64,000 nucleotides of DNA from Gracilaria domingensis (Eukaryota > Rhodophyta > Florideophyceae > Gracilariales > Gracilariaceae): assembly GCA_022539475.1 (NCBI GenBank), contig VCMS01000123.1, forward strand, positions 62,001 to 126,000, in the 5' to 3' direction. The translations under genes and the position numbers were made by a program. How positions within the stretch are numbered: position 1 is the stretch's first letter; each line of letters begins with the position of its first letter. Below the pieces are notes generated by a model. The model was given only the letters and a program-made list of their open reading frames with translations. It had not been told where the DNA came from and ran no database searches. Shown piece by piece: positions 41,890 to 52,722 of the stretch.

Positions 41890-43761
41890 ATGGGCGCCGA
41901 CGAAGAGCTGCGCGCAGCGGCGGGACGCGGCGACGTGCAGTGCGTGCGCGTAGCGCTGGCGGCCGGCGCCAACGTCCATTGCAAGAACGGCCAAGAAAAC
42001 ACGCCGCTTCACAACGCCGGAAATGAGCAAGTCGTGCAAGCGCTGCTGGCGGCCGGCGCCGACGTCCACTGCAAGGACCGCGAGGGATACACGCCGCTTC
42101 ACTACGCCGCTGGGATGGGACGCGAGCAAGTGGTGCAAGCGCTGCTGGCGGCCGGCGCCGACGTCCACTGCAAGGACCGCGAGGGATACACGCCGCTTCA
42201 TTACGCCGCTGGGATGGGACGCGAGCAAGTGGTGCAAGCGCTGCTGGCGGCCGGCGCCAACGTCCATTGCAAGAACGGCCAAGAAAACACGCCGCTTCAC
42301 AACGCTGGCAACGAGCAAGTGGTGCAAGCGCTGCTGGCGGCCGGCGCCGACGTCCACTGCCAAACTGGCCGTGGAGACACGCCGCTTCACTACGCCGCTG
42401 TGATGGGACGCGAGCAAGTGGTGCAAGCGCTGCTGGTGGCAGGCGCCGACGTCCACTGCCAGAACGGTCATGGAGACACGCCGCTTCACAAGGTTGCTTC
42501 GAGAGGACGCGAACAAGTGGTGCAAGCGCTGCTGGCGGCCGGCGCCGACGTCCACCGCAAGAACGAGAACGGAAACACGCCGCTTCACGAGGCCACTTTG
42601 CGGGGAGGCGAACAAGTGCTGCAAGCGCTGCTGGCGGCAGGCGCCGACGTCTACTGCCAGAACGGCCATGGAGACACGCCGCTTCACAACGCCGGCAACG
42701 AGCAGGTGGTGCAAGCGCTGCTGGCGGCCGGCGCCGACGTCCACCGCAAGAACGAGAACGGAAACACGCCGCTTCACGAGGCCACTTTGCGGGGAGGCGA
42801 ACAAGTGCTGCAAGCGCTGCTGGCGGCAGGCGCCGACGTCCACTGCCAGAACGGCCAGGGAGACACCCCGCTTCACAACGCCGACAACGAACAAGTGCTT
42901 CGAGCGCTGCTGGCGGCCGGCGCCGACGTCCACTGTCAGAACGGCCGTGGAGACACGCCGCTTCACAAGGCTGCTTTGTCCGGAACCGGACAAGTGGTGC
43001 AAGCGCTGCTGGCGGCAGGCGCCGACGTCCACCGCAAGAACGAGAACGGAAACACGCCGCTTCACGTGGCTGCAAGCAAAGAGCAGCTCCGAGACACGCT
43101 AGGGGTACAAAGAGAAAACGTAAATCCCTGGCTTACGGCGTTGGCGCTGTGGCGCGCCGGCGCCGACCCGCTCCAACGCAACAAAAAGGGCCAGACTCCG
43201 CTGTCACTACTTCCGGATGATAGCTTTCTGCACGACGAACTGAATGACTCTCCGCTCACGCAACTGGAGCTTCTCTGGCTCTTAGCCCAAATATCCCCCA
43301 TCACACAGCCACAGCTAATAGCCGCGCTCAACGCCGACCACATTACCTCCTTCTCCGACTTTGTGCTCGCTCACCACCTGCTGCTGCTCGCAGTGCGCCA
43401 GCTTGGTCTCACGCGCTCGCAAGTCGCAGCCATCGGCGGTGGTCTCCATGACATTCTGCACAATGTGTACCATCTGGGCACTAAACTGGCTCTCACACAA
43501 CGCCAAAAACGCTGGGTCTCGGAAATTGTTTCATACGCCAAAAGCGTTGGCCTCATCGACCCAAAACAATCCGACCAACTGCACATCCACTTCGATGACG
43601 ATGAAATGCACCCATTTTTCAGAAAAGTCGCCGTTCAATCGTTCCTCGCCTTTGCAAGCAATGTTTCTCTGTTGTACTACAGGCTTCGACTTCGAGCCGA
43701 TCAAAGGAAAATTGTCGACTGCCGAAAAAACAGTGCTAGCAACCGTTCAAAAAGATCGTAG
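41890..43761 (+). CDS. Ankyrin-repeat protein, N-terminal part (12 nearly identical repeats)
   Basis: 623 codons from ATG 41890. After a capping unit, about 12 ankyrin repeats run to residue 395, with consensus TPLHxAAxxGxEQVVQALLAAGADVHC. Eight units are 33 residues. Four (first, fourth, eighth, tenth) are 30 residues with NAGNEQ replacing the usual AAxxGREQ. DNA copies are almost identical, pointing to recent expansion or gene conversion. A degenerate unit with WRAGADPLQRN closes the array, as in the second ankyrin gene. Next comes a helical region (AAIGGGLHDIL, KRWVSEIVSYAKSVGLID). At about 43680 the homologous frame moves to another frame, and this one ends 70 bases later. Intracellular protein-binding scaffold likely. 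Confidence 0.85.
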   Translation: MGADEELRAAAGRGDVQCVRVALAAGANVHCKNGQENTPLHNAGNEQVVQALLAAGADVHCKDREGYTPLHYAAGMGREQVVQALLAAGADVHCKDREGYTPLHYAAGMGREQVVQALLAAGANVHCKNGQENTPLHNAGNEQVVQALLAAGADVHCQTGRGDTPLHYAAVMGREQVVQALLVAGADVHCQNGHGDTPLHKVASRGREQVVQALLAAGADVHRKNENGNTPLHEATLRGGEQVLQALLAAGADVYCQNGHGDTPLHNAGNEQVVQALLAAGADVHRKNENGNTPLHEATLRGGEQVLQALLAAGADVHCQNGQGDTPLHNADNEQVLRALLAAGADVHCQNGRGDTPLHKAALSGTGQVVQALLAAGADVHRKNENGNTPLHVAASKEQLRDTLGVQRENVNPWLTALALWRAGADPLQRNKKGQTPLSLLPDDSFLHDELNDSPLTQLELLWLLAQISPITQPQLIAALNADHITSFSDFVLAHHLLLLAVRQLGLTRSQVAAIGGGLHDILHNVYHLGTKLALTQRQKRWVSEIVSYAKSVGLIDPKQSDQLHIHFDDDEMHPFFRKVAVQSFLAFASNVSLLYYRLRLRADQRKIVDCRKNSASNRSKRS

Positions 43762-46094
43762 CGACAAGCAAGATAAGCCCACATTCGACCTCCTGGACAT
43801 TGCCTCAGTCAATCTTGAGCTTTTGTACTCTTCGTTGCAGAAGAGAGGTCCTGGCAAAGCTTTCATAGGCGCCCTCGCATCCTCTGTCCTTGTCATTATC
43901 CCGATTATGGTTGCGGAATTATTACCAGTCCCGATCTTTCAAGGACTGGACAACCATGGTTTTCCCCTACATAACCCACTCTCTGTCATGGAGCTTTTGT
44001 CCGTGGACATCTTCGATTTTAGCTCCATCTCAATGCTCTTTAGCAATCAATTTCTTCCCACACTCGGATGGGGAGGGAGGTCAGAGAAATGTTCGCGAAG
44101 TTGTGGAGGGAACCCGGTTCAAGGAACTCTCTCATCTTCAACAGCAGCTCAGTGCAGCCATCTTGGAGCTCAAGGACACTCAATTTTACTCGGAGAAACA
44201 ACTCACCAACCCTTCAGAAGCTCTGTGTAACATTCTCAAAGACGCACCACTAGCTTCTCCCGAGCTTTATCTCAAGCGCAACCTACGTACGCTACCGCAC
44301 CTACGCCTTTGCACCTCTTCCGTTTTTGAACACTGGCTGTTGCTTGCTCTCAAAAATTTTCGATCCGAACATTCGTCCCTCTCTTCCGGATGGACACACA
44401 ATGTGGAATCCCAGATTCCGGCCACCTCAACGCAGATTCTTGCATCTGCCATGGTATATTGGGCTTCGGTGACATTTGCGCACGCTACAAAATTGGATGA
44501 CAATCAGTTTCGTGTGCTTTTGCTCCATTCTGCGCTACGTATCTTCCGAGATATCAAAGATTTCTCAATGCACGCCGAATATGTTTTGAAATTGCTCTCG
44601 AGAGTTCTCTCCGACGACTTGAACTTACTTCATCAAAATCTAACACTGATCGAGGAAAAACAGCTCATGACACGAGTGGGTGCTCACATCCCGTCGCGTA
44701 TGCACTCGCTTGACGACGACGAAAAAAGAAAAGTGCGAAAGGCTTGGCAGCTCTTAATTCTTATGCAAATAATATCTCTTGGGAACGATCTGGAGCTTGA
44801 CGAAGAAGACTTTTCTCTCATCTCGGAGTTAGATGCAGCAGCAGAGTTTCCTTTTTGGGACCTTGAAAAGCAGTTCGAAGATCATGGAATTTACGTTCAA
44901 CCTATTCCCAAGTCCCAAGTCCCAGACCCTCTCAGCTCATCAGATTCTGATGTTTTGACTTTCAGCAACCAGAAAAGCTCTCTCTTAGTCTATTTCGAGT
45001 CAGATCGCTTAGGTGCCGTTGGGTTCTCAGTTCTCTCTCTAATTCTGGTACCTGGTAAGTCAGACCTGCGAGTGCTTTTGGCGGTGATGCGAAAAATCAA
45101 ATCGTTTCAAAACTGCCTCCTGTCAGAATTTACAAATGAAAATGGGTTAGATTGTCAACCTGATGACAGAAGAGGAATATGTACAGATAACGAGGATCCA
45201 CAGCTTAAATCGGCTGTCCCCAGCAGGAAAGTTTTTGTTTCTCTCGAATGGTTATATGAGCTAAAACTCTCGCACGACTTTGTCGCAGTGCATGGAACCG
45301 TAGGAAGTGCAGGGGTGTTGCTGGGAAATAATGTACCTTCAGCACTTCAAGATTTCCTTCGCTCAACAGCAAGACAACTGTCTGAATGTTTTGGAATTTT
45401 AGGTGGACCCGCTGGTGCAAGTAATGAACAGCTTGGAACTATGAACAATCATGTAAGAAGTCAAGATCATTCTTTACCTGTATTTTTGGATGGTGAGAAC
45501 AAGCTTGTATACCAGTGTCCTAGAAGATCCTTTTGGATTTGCATAAGTTCTGTAACAGTTCAGATTGGTTTCTTTGGAATAGAACTACAGGCTGCGCAGA
45601 GAGATAATGTTAGGCGATTTTCTCTGGTAGGCTTTCAACACTTTATGACTTTCTCGTCTCCGAAAAGTCCGGGATTCATGACTAGGGTACACTTTTTGGA
45701 GAGGGCCCTGAGAGAGAGAGAGTTGTTCCCAAGAGGGCACAATCAAAGCTTGTTGAGAAACATAATCAGCGAGGACGTGTCTTCCTTTGCACCATGTGCA
45801 CTATTTCAAGATTTGGATTGTCGTTTACGTTTCAGAGCTCTACAAAAAGGAAAACTGCCGTTCCCAACTCAGCAGGTATTGGAAAATGATGATTCACAGG
45901 CGCCCAACGGATCTGTGTGCTTTCAAGATAAATTGTTTGCAGCAGAAAGCTCGGAAAGTAGATGTACGCTTCCTTTTCGAATTAAGAATACTGATGAAGA
46001 AGAAGTAATGCAAATCTGTGGGCGTCGTGGTCTAAGCGATATTGGAACTGAGGAGATCAATCTTAGCACAGAGATAATTTTCGACATTGTCTAA
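43683..46094 (+). CDS. C-terminal part of the large ankyrin protein, two frame changes
   Basis: From about 43683 a second frame reads GFDFEPIKGKL...SVNLELLYSSLQ and then a hydrophobic segment AFIGALASSVLVIIPIMVAEL, until about 44080. From there a third frame (open from 43890 to the TAA at 46094) gives about 670 helical residues with no recognised domain: FKELSHLQQQLSAAILELKD, the LLLALKNF region, ALRIFRDIKDFSMHAEYVLK, an acidic DDEKRK stretch, and a Ser-rich end. The hydrophobic segment corresponds to KLIPIAGGAAAHALVAGLEV of the second ankyrin gene. I see no good GT-AG pair that restores the frame at either point, so these are indels, errors or unusual splices. Total protein would be near 1,400 residues. 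Confidence 0.6.
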
Positions 46095-47264
46095 ATTCGT
46101 ACATTTGGATTTTTATATTGGCTTCTCACCTGTGTTGTGATTATCAATCTCTATTGAACTCGTAAATGGAACTCGTTTAGGTGTGATCGCTATCTTTCCT
46201 CAACATTGCCACCCAAATTACGTAAAATTCTTCAACTTCGTCTGCGAGCGGAGTACTGTACTAGATTGGTGGGCATTCTGCTGGTAAGTGCGGGATAATT
46301 CAACATTTTGACATCATAAACTAGATGCAAAACTAATAGACTTTGTTTGACAAGGTTAGATGCTTCTGCTTATTTCCATTGAAAAAATGTATAGATATGT
46401 TTCTCCAAGTAAATCATCGTTGCAGTTTCTTTATTAGATCACATACTTGGATTTCTACAAGAAAACGAAATTGTTTGCGAAGAAACTGGACAACGCAGCA
46501 TTTCTTTCCTATATATGTCAAATGTCTAATACATCTTCTGTTGTGGAAGCATCTAGAAGCCTTTTAGAAGCAACTGGAAACTACTTCGTTCTAGAATGTT
46601 CTATACAACATATACGTAGAAATGCTTTATACTATATGATAGAAACTATATAGAAGTCTAGAATACTATAGAACTTTATTGAAACAGTATAAAAGAGTAG
46701 AAGAGAACTCTCGTTTGACGGAAGATAAAAGTCCAGCCGAGTGTCAGTGATTAAAACCACTTTTGTTTATTGTATGCTATCAGTTTTTTTAAACAAAATG
46801 GCAAAGTTCTAAATATAAACGCCCAAGTTCAGGAGTGTGCCAAACGGCATGGTTGAAGTGCCAGAAATCAACTTGTTGCTATCTTAAAACAAGAAAATTT
46901 GTAGAATAGCTCTACTTTAGATTTAGATTGATCAGCCTCAGTGTGGCTAGGAGCTTTGCTATGATACTTCATTTTCAAGTTGACGAATGCAGAATTGACT
47001 ACTTGTGTCCTTTGCCAAGATAACTGTCCTCATCGCCAAATCACGAAGTGCCCCGGGCCCACTGTGTCAAGCTAAGAAGAGCAATGTGCATGTGTAGCTC
47101 ATTTTTGCTCCCTCCCAAGAACACTGTGGGGCTTGGCTCGCAATGGCAGCTGTTCGATGGACACGATTGTTTATATCAGAGCTGAAAGAAAAGATGGCGC
47201 GTGTTGGCAGCGCGCAATGCGTGAGATGATGAGTTTGATGTTTTTTATTCGTCAAGATTCTGGT
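46095..47264. other. Spacer with orphan promoter-like island
   Basis: No gene. 46550-46700 is a promoter-like block (see the regulatory entry) with no coding frame downstream on the plus strand. The rest is AT-rich. Confidence 0.45.
46589..46695 (+). promoter_or_regulatory. Heat-shock-element-like array plus TATA box
   Basis: TTCTAGAATGTTC at 46589-46601 has three alternating nTTCn/nGAAn units, a heat-shock-element pattern. TATAAAAG follows at 46688-46695. TAGAA occurs eight times between 46550 and 46680. No gene follows, so it may be a solo LTR or a SINE-like promoter. Confidence 0.4.
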
Positions 47265-48790
47265 TTAATCCGGACGGACAAAACGCTTGAGACGATCACT
47301 GCTGCAGGAGACAGAATCGCAAACCTTTGTCGCCATTGCTCCGCGGGTCGCAAAAGAAGCCACAATGATAGCGTCCGGTTGCGCGCGTCGGCGAGCTCCA
47401 ACTTGGGCGACGGCGCCCAACACAGAAGCAGCTGGTGCTGCGCGGGGGGTGCGGCACACATGCCGAATGCTGCAGCCGGCACAGATGCGTGGAGCGATCC
47501 GCTCCACCTGAAACGGCCGCCACCGGAGAAGGAAACGGTGCGTGGTCACGCGCGACGCCACGTGCGACACGGCCACCACGTGGTCGACGTATCCCCCCGC
47601 CATGCGCGAACCGTCGGCTGACAGCGGCACGCACAACACACACGCCCGACAGCCGCGCCGCGGCGCACGTCCCACAAACGCGAACTCCCCCCCTCGTCGT
47701 CTCCCCGACGCGGCGCGCGAGCCGTCGGCGCACTGCGCACCGCCCCACACGGGGCGACGGAGCCGGAGTGCACGTGCCACACACGCGCACCGCACCGCCA
47801 AAGCCGCCGGACGCGAGCCGCCGCGCGTCCGCGCTGAACGATAGATATCGCCCACACGGCGTCCGAGTGCGCGCGCAGCACGTGCGGCCGCAGCGCGCCG
47901 CTGGCGCCGTCCCACAGCCGCACCGTCCCATCCCGCGACCCCGACGCAATCCACCGCCCGTCCGCGCTCACGCACACCCACCAAATCGCCTTCTCATGCG
48001 CGTCCCCACCGCGGCTGCCGCTCTCCGACTCCGCGCGCCTCACGTACCACGCTCGAACGCTTCCGCCCCACGTCCCGACAAGCCCGACTGAGCCGTCCTC
48101 ACTGGCTCTCGCGTACCTCACTCTGCCACTCACATGTCCAACTGCTATCGGACCAACTCTGCTCTCATGCACCCACACGCCAAAGTCCCCACTACCCGTA
48201 GCCCACAAAACCAGTTTTCCTCCTTCGGCGAACGCCACGCTTGCCCCAGTTTGCCCAAGTCTAACAGAGCTCACACAACCTTCGCTTTTTGAATTGCACA
48301 CTTCCATCGTTGCTTCCATCGACCCAGTAGTAATCAATTCTCCATTCGCACTGAATGCCGCACAAGACGCGCTGTCATCGCTGTCGTCTTTCCAATAACA
48401 GTTTCCTCTTCCCTCGCAGCATCCCACTTCTTCACATTATTATCCTCGTGCACATACACAACCATTCGTACATCTCTTGACAACGCAGCGTCTCTAACCC
48501 GTTTCATCTCTCTTTTCAAACTGCTTCGAGTGCCATCATTAAGGGCACACTTCACTCTTTCCAACTTCTCCTTTATGCCAAACCAAGATCACCAACTCAC
48601 TTCCAGGTTTTCGGATACCTGATACTCTCTCCCCCACTTGTATGCGCTCCATAGCAGCCCCGCCCGCAGCTGCCAGGAACCATTTCTTTGGCTTCAACCG
48701 TTGTCCTTTTGTCTTCTCCGCAATCTGTTCTACTTCCTCTTCGAACCTTCGCGTTGTGTTACTCTTCTCTGAATACGTTATCACTGCTGA
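47265..48790 (-). pseudogene. WD40-repeat gene relic
   Basis: Several minus-strand frames in succession read as WD40 blades. From the 5' side: VRDAALSRDVRMVV then EDNNVKKWDAA (48540-48430), SCAAFSANGELITTGS, VCVSADGRWIASGSRDGTVR then LWDGASGALRPHVLRAHSDA, and in the next frame FSADARRLASGGFGGAVRV, then CADGSRAASG and LSADGSRMAGG in a third. At least four frame changes are needed, so it cannot make a propeller as it stands. GC-rich, same family as the relics at 25390 and 30390. WD40 propellers are protein-binding platforms. Confidence 0.75.
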
Positions 48791-49080
48791 AAATATGCCT
48801 CGTGCGGGTTTTGTCCCACTGCATCCTGACTCAGTCTCGAAGCCTGCACAATCACTCCCTGTGTACTCTTCTTCTCTTCCTTCGTTGCTACGTCCAAGCA
48901 GTCGAGTGCCGTCTGCCCAGTGTACAGGTGTACAACGTCATTCTCAGCAGCCAGTATTCCGCTCTGAGTAAGGCGCGTCATGATCCACTGAGGCTTCACA
49001 AAAAGCCTAACCAGTTGCTCTCCAGCTTCTTTCAAAAGTCGACACACGTTGCTGTCCAGATATTCGTCTTCGTCCTCCAC
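48781..49080 (-). pseudogene. Ankyrin-like remnant upstream of the WD40 relic
   Basis: A 99-codon frame with GILAAENDVVHLYTGQTALD then CLDVATKEE, which matches the end of an ankyrin unit. It is preceded in another frame by 49032-49292. It may be the 5' part of the WD40 relic gene or a separate fragment. No start can be assigned. Confidence 0.4.
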
Positions 49081-49292
49081 AGTCCACCACTCCCTTCCTT
49101 TCCTTCCGTAGTATGGTTCACAGCTGCTCGCGTAACGGTAGTATCTCTCCTTTCTTCATTTTCGTCCGACGACCAGCAGCAAAATCGCTTAAAGTTCAAC
49201 CGTGGCCCAGAGGTTTCAGTTTCTCTCTCTTTACCATTCAGAGAACTCATTTGGTCGAGCTTCAACAGCATAACCGCCATCCGGCCGAGCAT

Positions 49293-50009
49293 TAAATCTT
49301 ACCATTGCTGTCACAATTAGAACAAACACGTGCACAGGTGCACACGTAAGACACGATACGCGCTACGCCTTCCCTTCTTTTCTTTTCTTTGCCATTCCGC
49401 GCCCCTCCTGTGAGCACGTGAGCACAGCTGGGCATGTGCGGTATTCGACAAGTGCGCCACGTTGAATACGCCTTTGCGTGCCAGGTGTCCCACCTGGCCG
49501 ATCTGGCGCAGACACGAGCGTTCAGGAGCGAAATATGCGGCATACCGGACAGGCGCCATTGCGTGATGCGGCTGCACGCGCTCGGCCCGGAACGAAGCGG
49601 CTCAGATTGCTTGACGTCACTGGAAGCATCGCCCAACGGCGTCGCACGAAGCGTGCTGACGCAAGCAGGCGTGTCATGCGCCGCGGCGCTTCTGACACTC
49701 AATGCCGTGCAATCGGGCCCCACATGAAGGGCTTGCGACACTCGCATGGCCACATCACCGGGCTGAACATCACTGCTGCTCGGGACGCGGCGCCAAAGGC
49801 GCCTCGGAGGGACAGCCACGAGACAACTGAATTGCACCTGGCGAAAAAGAACGAAAGGCATTCTGAGAGGCATTCTGGCTGGGACTTGGCATCGAAGGTG
49901 CCGGAGGGCGAGAAGGAAAGTAACGGCGCCAGTGCCAGCGCTATATCACAGAGCCAGAACTGCCGCAGCTGCCGAAAGTCCAGCGCAGAATGTGCATCCG
50001 TCGCCAACC
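49293..50009. other. Spacer before the second ankyrin gene
   Basis: Open frames on both strands (for example 49292-49873 minus) lack domains. TATATCA at 49942 lies 68 bases before ATG 50010 and may be the core promoter. Confidence 0.35.
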
Positions 50010-52722
50010 ATGTCGTATTCGTTGTGCAGACAGCTGGTTGCAGCCTGCGAATCTAGAGATATCGAGCGATTGCGTCAGCTCCTGGACAGCCACATTGACT
50101 TGAACTCAGAGAGGTACGTTCGCGATGCATTTCACGCAACGAACCGCGCGCACCGAATTGTGCCAAAAATATGTTTTGAACCACTTGAATAGTAACAAGA
50201 GTTCTCTCTTCTCTCGTGCCTAGGTTGTTTTGTGCACTTGCGTTGCGGCAAGCTGCTAGCAACGGCCACCCAGAAGTGGTGAAAGAGCTGCTGCAACGCG
50301 GCGCCGACGTGCACAGCGCAAACAAGTACGGTCAGAAAGCGTTGCATATCGCTGCTATACATGGAAGAACAGAAGTTGTGAAGGAGCTGCTGCAACGCGG
50401 CGCCGACGTGCACAGCGCAGACAACGACGGTCGGAACGCGTTGTGTTTCGCTGCTGCCAACGGACACACAGAAGTTGTGAAGGAGCTGCTGCAACGCGGC
50501 ACCGACGTGCACAGCGCAGACAAGTTCGGTCGGAACGCGTTGCATAGCGCTGCTGCCAACGGACACACAGAAGTTGTGAAGGAGCTGCTGCAACGCGGCG
50601 CCGACGTGCACAGCGCAGACAACTACGGTTGGAACGCGTTGCATATCGCTGCTATACGGAACAGAAGTTGTGAAGGAGCTGCTGCAACGCCGGCGCCGAC
50701 GTTCACAGAGCAGAAATGCGTGGTTGGAACGCGCTGCACTTAGTCTCTGAGGCGGGAAAAAACGATGTCGCCGTCATTCTTTTGCACGCAGGAATCGACG
50801 TGCAAAGCCAAACTAGTCGCTACCAGTTATTTTCCGGCTTTGATACCGCGCTGCATTTGGCAGCGCGTCAAGGGCACTTAGAAATGGCCGCCATGCTGTG
50901 GCGCGCCGGCGCAGACCCGCTCCAGAGGAATTTCCGACGAAGCACAGCGTGTGCGCCGCTCAAAGAAACCGACCGCCAGCTGTACAACCAGATGCGCTCC
51001 GGACGCGTTAGGCACCCGAGATTGCCTCCTCTTCCTCAATCAGACATCAACCCCTCTCCTTCCGTCAGCCCTTTACAGGACGCTCTTCAGTCGGTTCTGC
51101 ATGGCTCTTCCGTCGCCTCGGAACTTTGCTCCACTCTCATACAGAAGCAAAACTGCTCTCGCTCGCTCCCAGAATGGAACGCCGCTCACACCCTTCTCGT
51201 ACTTGCCGTCACTGATGGTCAGATCGACGCAGAAGGTCCTGAAGGCCAACTGTATTTCTGGAGAGATCAGTTGTATTGCACCGTATCCGATCTATCCATA
51301 ACCAGTGAGCAAGACAAGCTCCATGTGTTCAAATGCCTTCGCAGAGCTCAACAACTCAACCTCATTCATTCAGCCGATGCCTACATTCAAGGAATGCACG
51401 TCATGCAGTCTGTCCATGCGGAGCTGTTCGTGTTGAAAAAAGCATGCATTACGCTTTTTGAACGCCTTCTTGTTCTGGAGTTCTCTCTAGAAGATCTGCG
51501 AGCTTCATTTGAGGCGTATCGCCAGCAGCAGTTGTACAGCAACTTGATATCCATAGCGCTCAAATTGATTCCAATTGCCGGAGGAGCGGCCGCTCACGCC
51601 CTCGTGGCCGGATTGGAGGTATATGGTGAATTATCTGGCGCGGACGTTGTCGAATACGCCCTATCGGCAGCCCAAACCATTCTAGAGGAAGGAAATTTCT
51701 CCAGGCTACCGCGTGAGCAACAAGCGCAGATTCTCAATGTTTTTGACGAATTCGGGTACACCACAGATCAAGTTCAATCTTTGTTCTCTAACCGCCAGAA
51801 TATTGATGGTACTGCAGTTAGACCCGGCTCTGGAGCTTCGCCTGATTTGGAGTCACACTCCTCTACTGATCAACGTCTTCATAGCCCTGCTGTTTTGGAA
51901 GCCCCTCCCATGGAGTCTGCAGATGCCACCGCAAGTTTCTCGCATCCAAATGCTTCCAACGACAGTTGTTCCGAACATCCTATCCCCAGTGAAACTGAAT
52001 TCAGCAGCAATATTTCCGACGGTAGTGAATCTGATCAAACAGTTTCCGTTCAGCTGGATTTCGTTGATCCTGAATGCAATGAAGAACAAAATAATCATTA
52101 TGAGCTACAAACGCAAAACACTCTAAACCGATACGATTCAACATTGGCAATTACTGGCTTTGCGAGACGCTGGGCCCATTTCGTTCTGAACTCAAACGAT
52201 TGCAACGAACATTTGTTTACGATTTGGAATGACTGTTTGACGCGCTTTCTTGAGGATCAAAGCGTTTCACCAAACAGCTTAAGAACAGGATCTTCATCAG
52301 ATATCCTAATCTTGAACGAGGTCGCTTCGAGATTTATCAAAAGTAATTTGGAACCATCGGCATTGAAGATAGGATTTGCATTCCGAATGGCGCAATTTAT
52401 TCATCAACACTCGCAACATCTCCCCCATGAAATGAATAATGAAATTGGACATGCAACAATCAATGAAACGGCCGACAAATGGACGCGGTTCATTTTAGGA
52501 TCAAGAAATGAAGATGAAGAACTGCATGCTCGCTTGAATAAGTGCCTCATTGTCGTGCTCGAACAAGAGAGCATCTCGCCGCAATCACTGAAGTTTGGAT
52601 TGGAATCAGACATTTGTGAACTAAAAGCAGCAGCCCTGGAGCGTATTAAGAACGAGTTGCGAGAGGATATGAAAGTGGGCTATCGCTTGAAGCTGACAGA
52701 ACTTATGGAGCATCGCCTGTAA
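50010..52722 (+). CDS. Second ankyrin-repeat protein, one intron, one frame break
   Basis: Exon 1 (ATG 50010 to 50113) encodes SYSLCRQLVAACESRDIERL and the start of a cap. After the intron, exon 2 gives four near-identical ankyrin units (EVVKELLQRGADVHSAD, with NALHIAAIHGR-type helices) and a fifth. Near 50660 five bases are missing and near 50692 one is extra relative to sister repeats, so the frame changes and the rest (from about 50716) is open to TAA 52722. That part has two more ankyrin units, the WRAGADPLQRN cap, a helical region with a hydrophobic segment (KLIPIAGGAAAHALVAG), a Ser-rich linker, and a tandem pair of ~85-residue modules at 52149-52400 and 52469-52720. Roughly 860 residues if the frame were continuous. 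Probably an intracellular adaptor. Confidence 0.8.
50114..50223 (+). other. Spliceosomal intron
   Basis: 110 bases, donor GAG|GTACGT, pyrimidine-rich acceptor CTCTCTTCTCTCGTGCCTAG. Removal joins AG+G into an Arg codon and leads directly into the ankyrin frame. Confidence 0.85.

Noticed and set aside
41513-43075. Antisense ORFs of 520 and 512 codons across the ankyrin array, and plus-strand ORFs in the other two frames
   Set aside because: The array is built from 99- and 90-base units, multiples of three, so a frame without a stop in one unit stays open across all. The translations are low-complexity repeats with no fold pattern.
43600-44100. Introns restoring the frame in the large ankyrin gene
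   Set aside because: The one candidate acceptor (ACAG at 43679-43682) needs a weak donor at 43627. The resulting 56-base intron would give the wrong frame, and no GTAAGT-type donor lies near either frame change.
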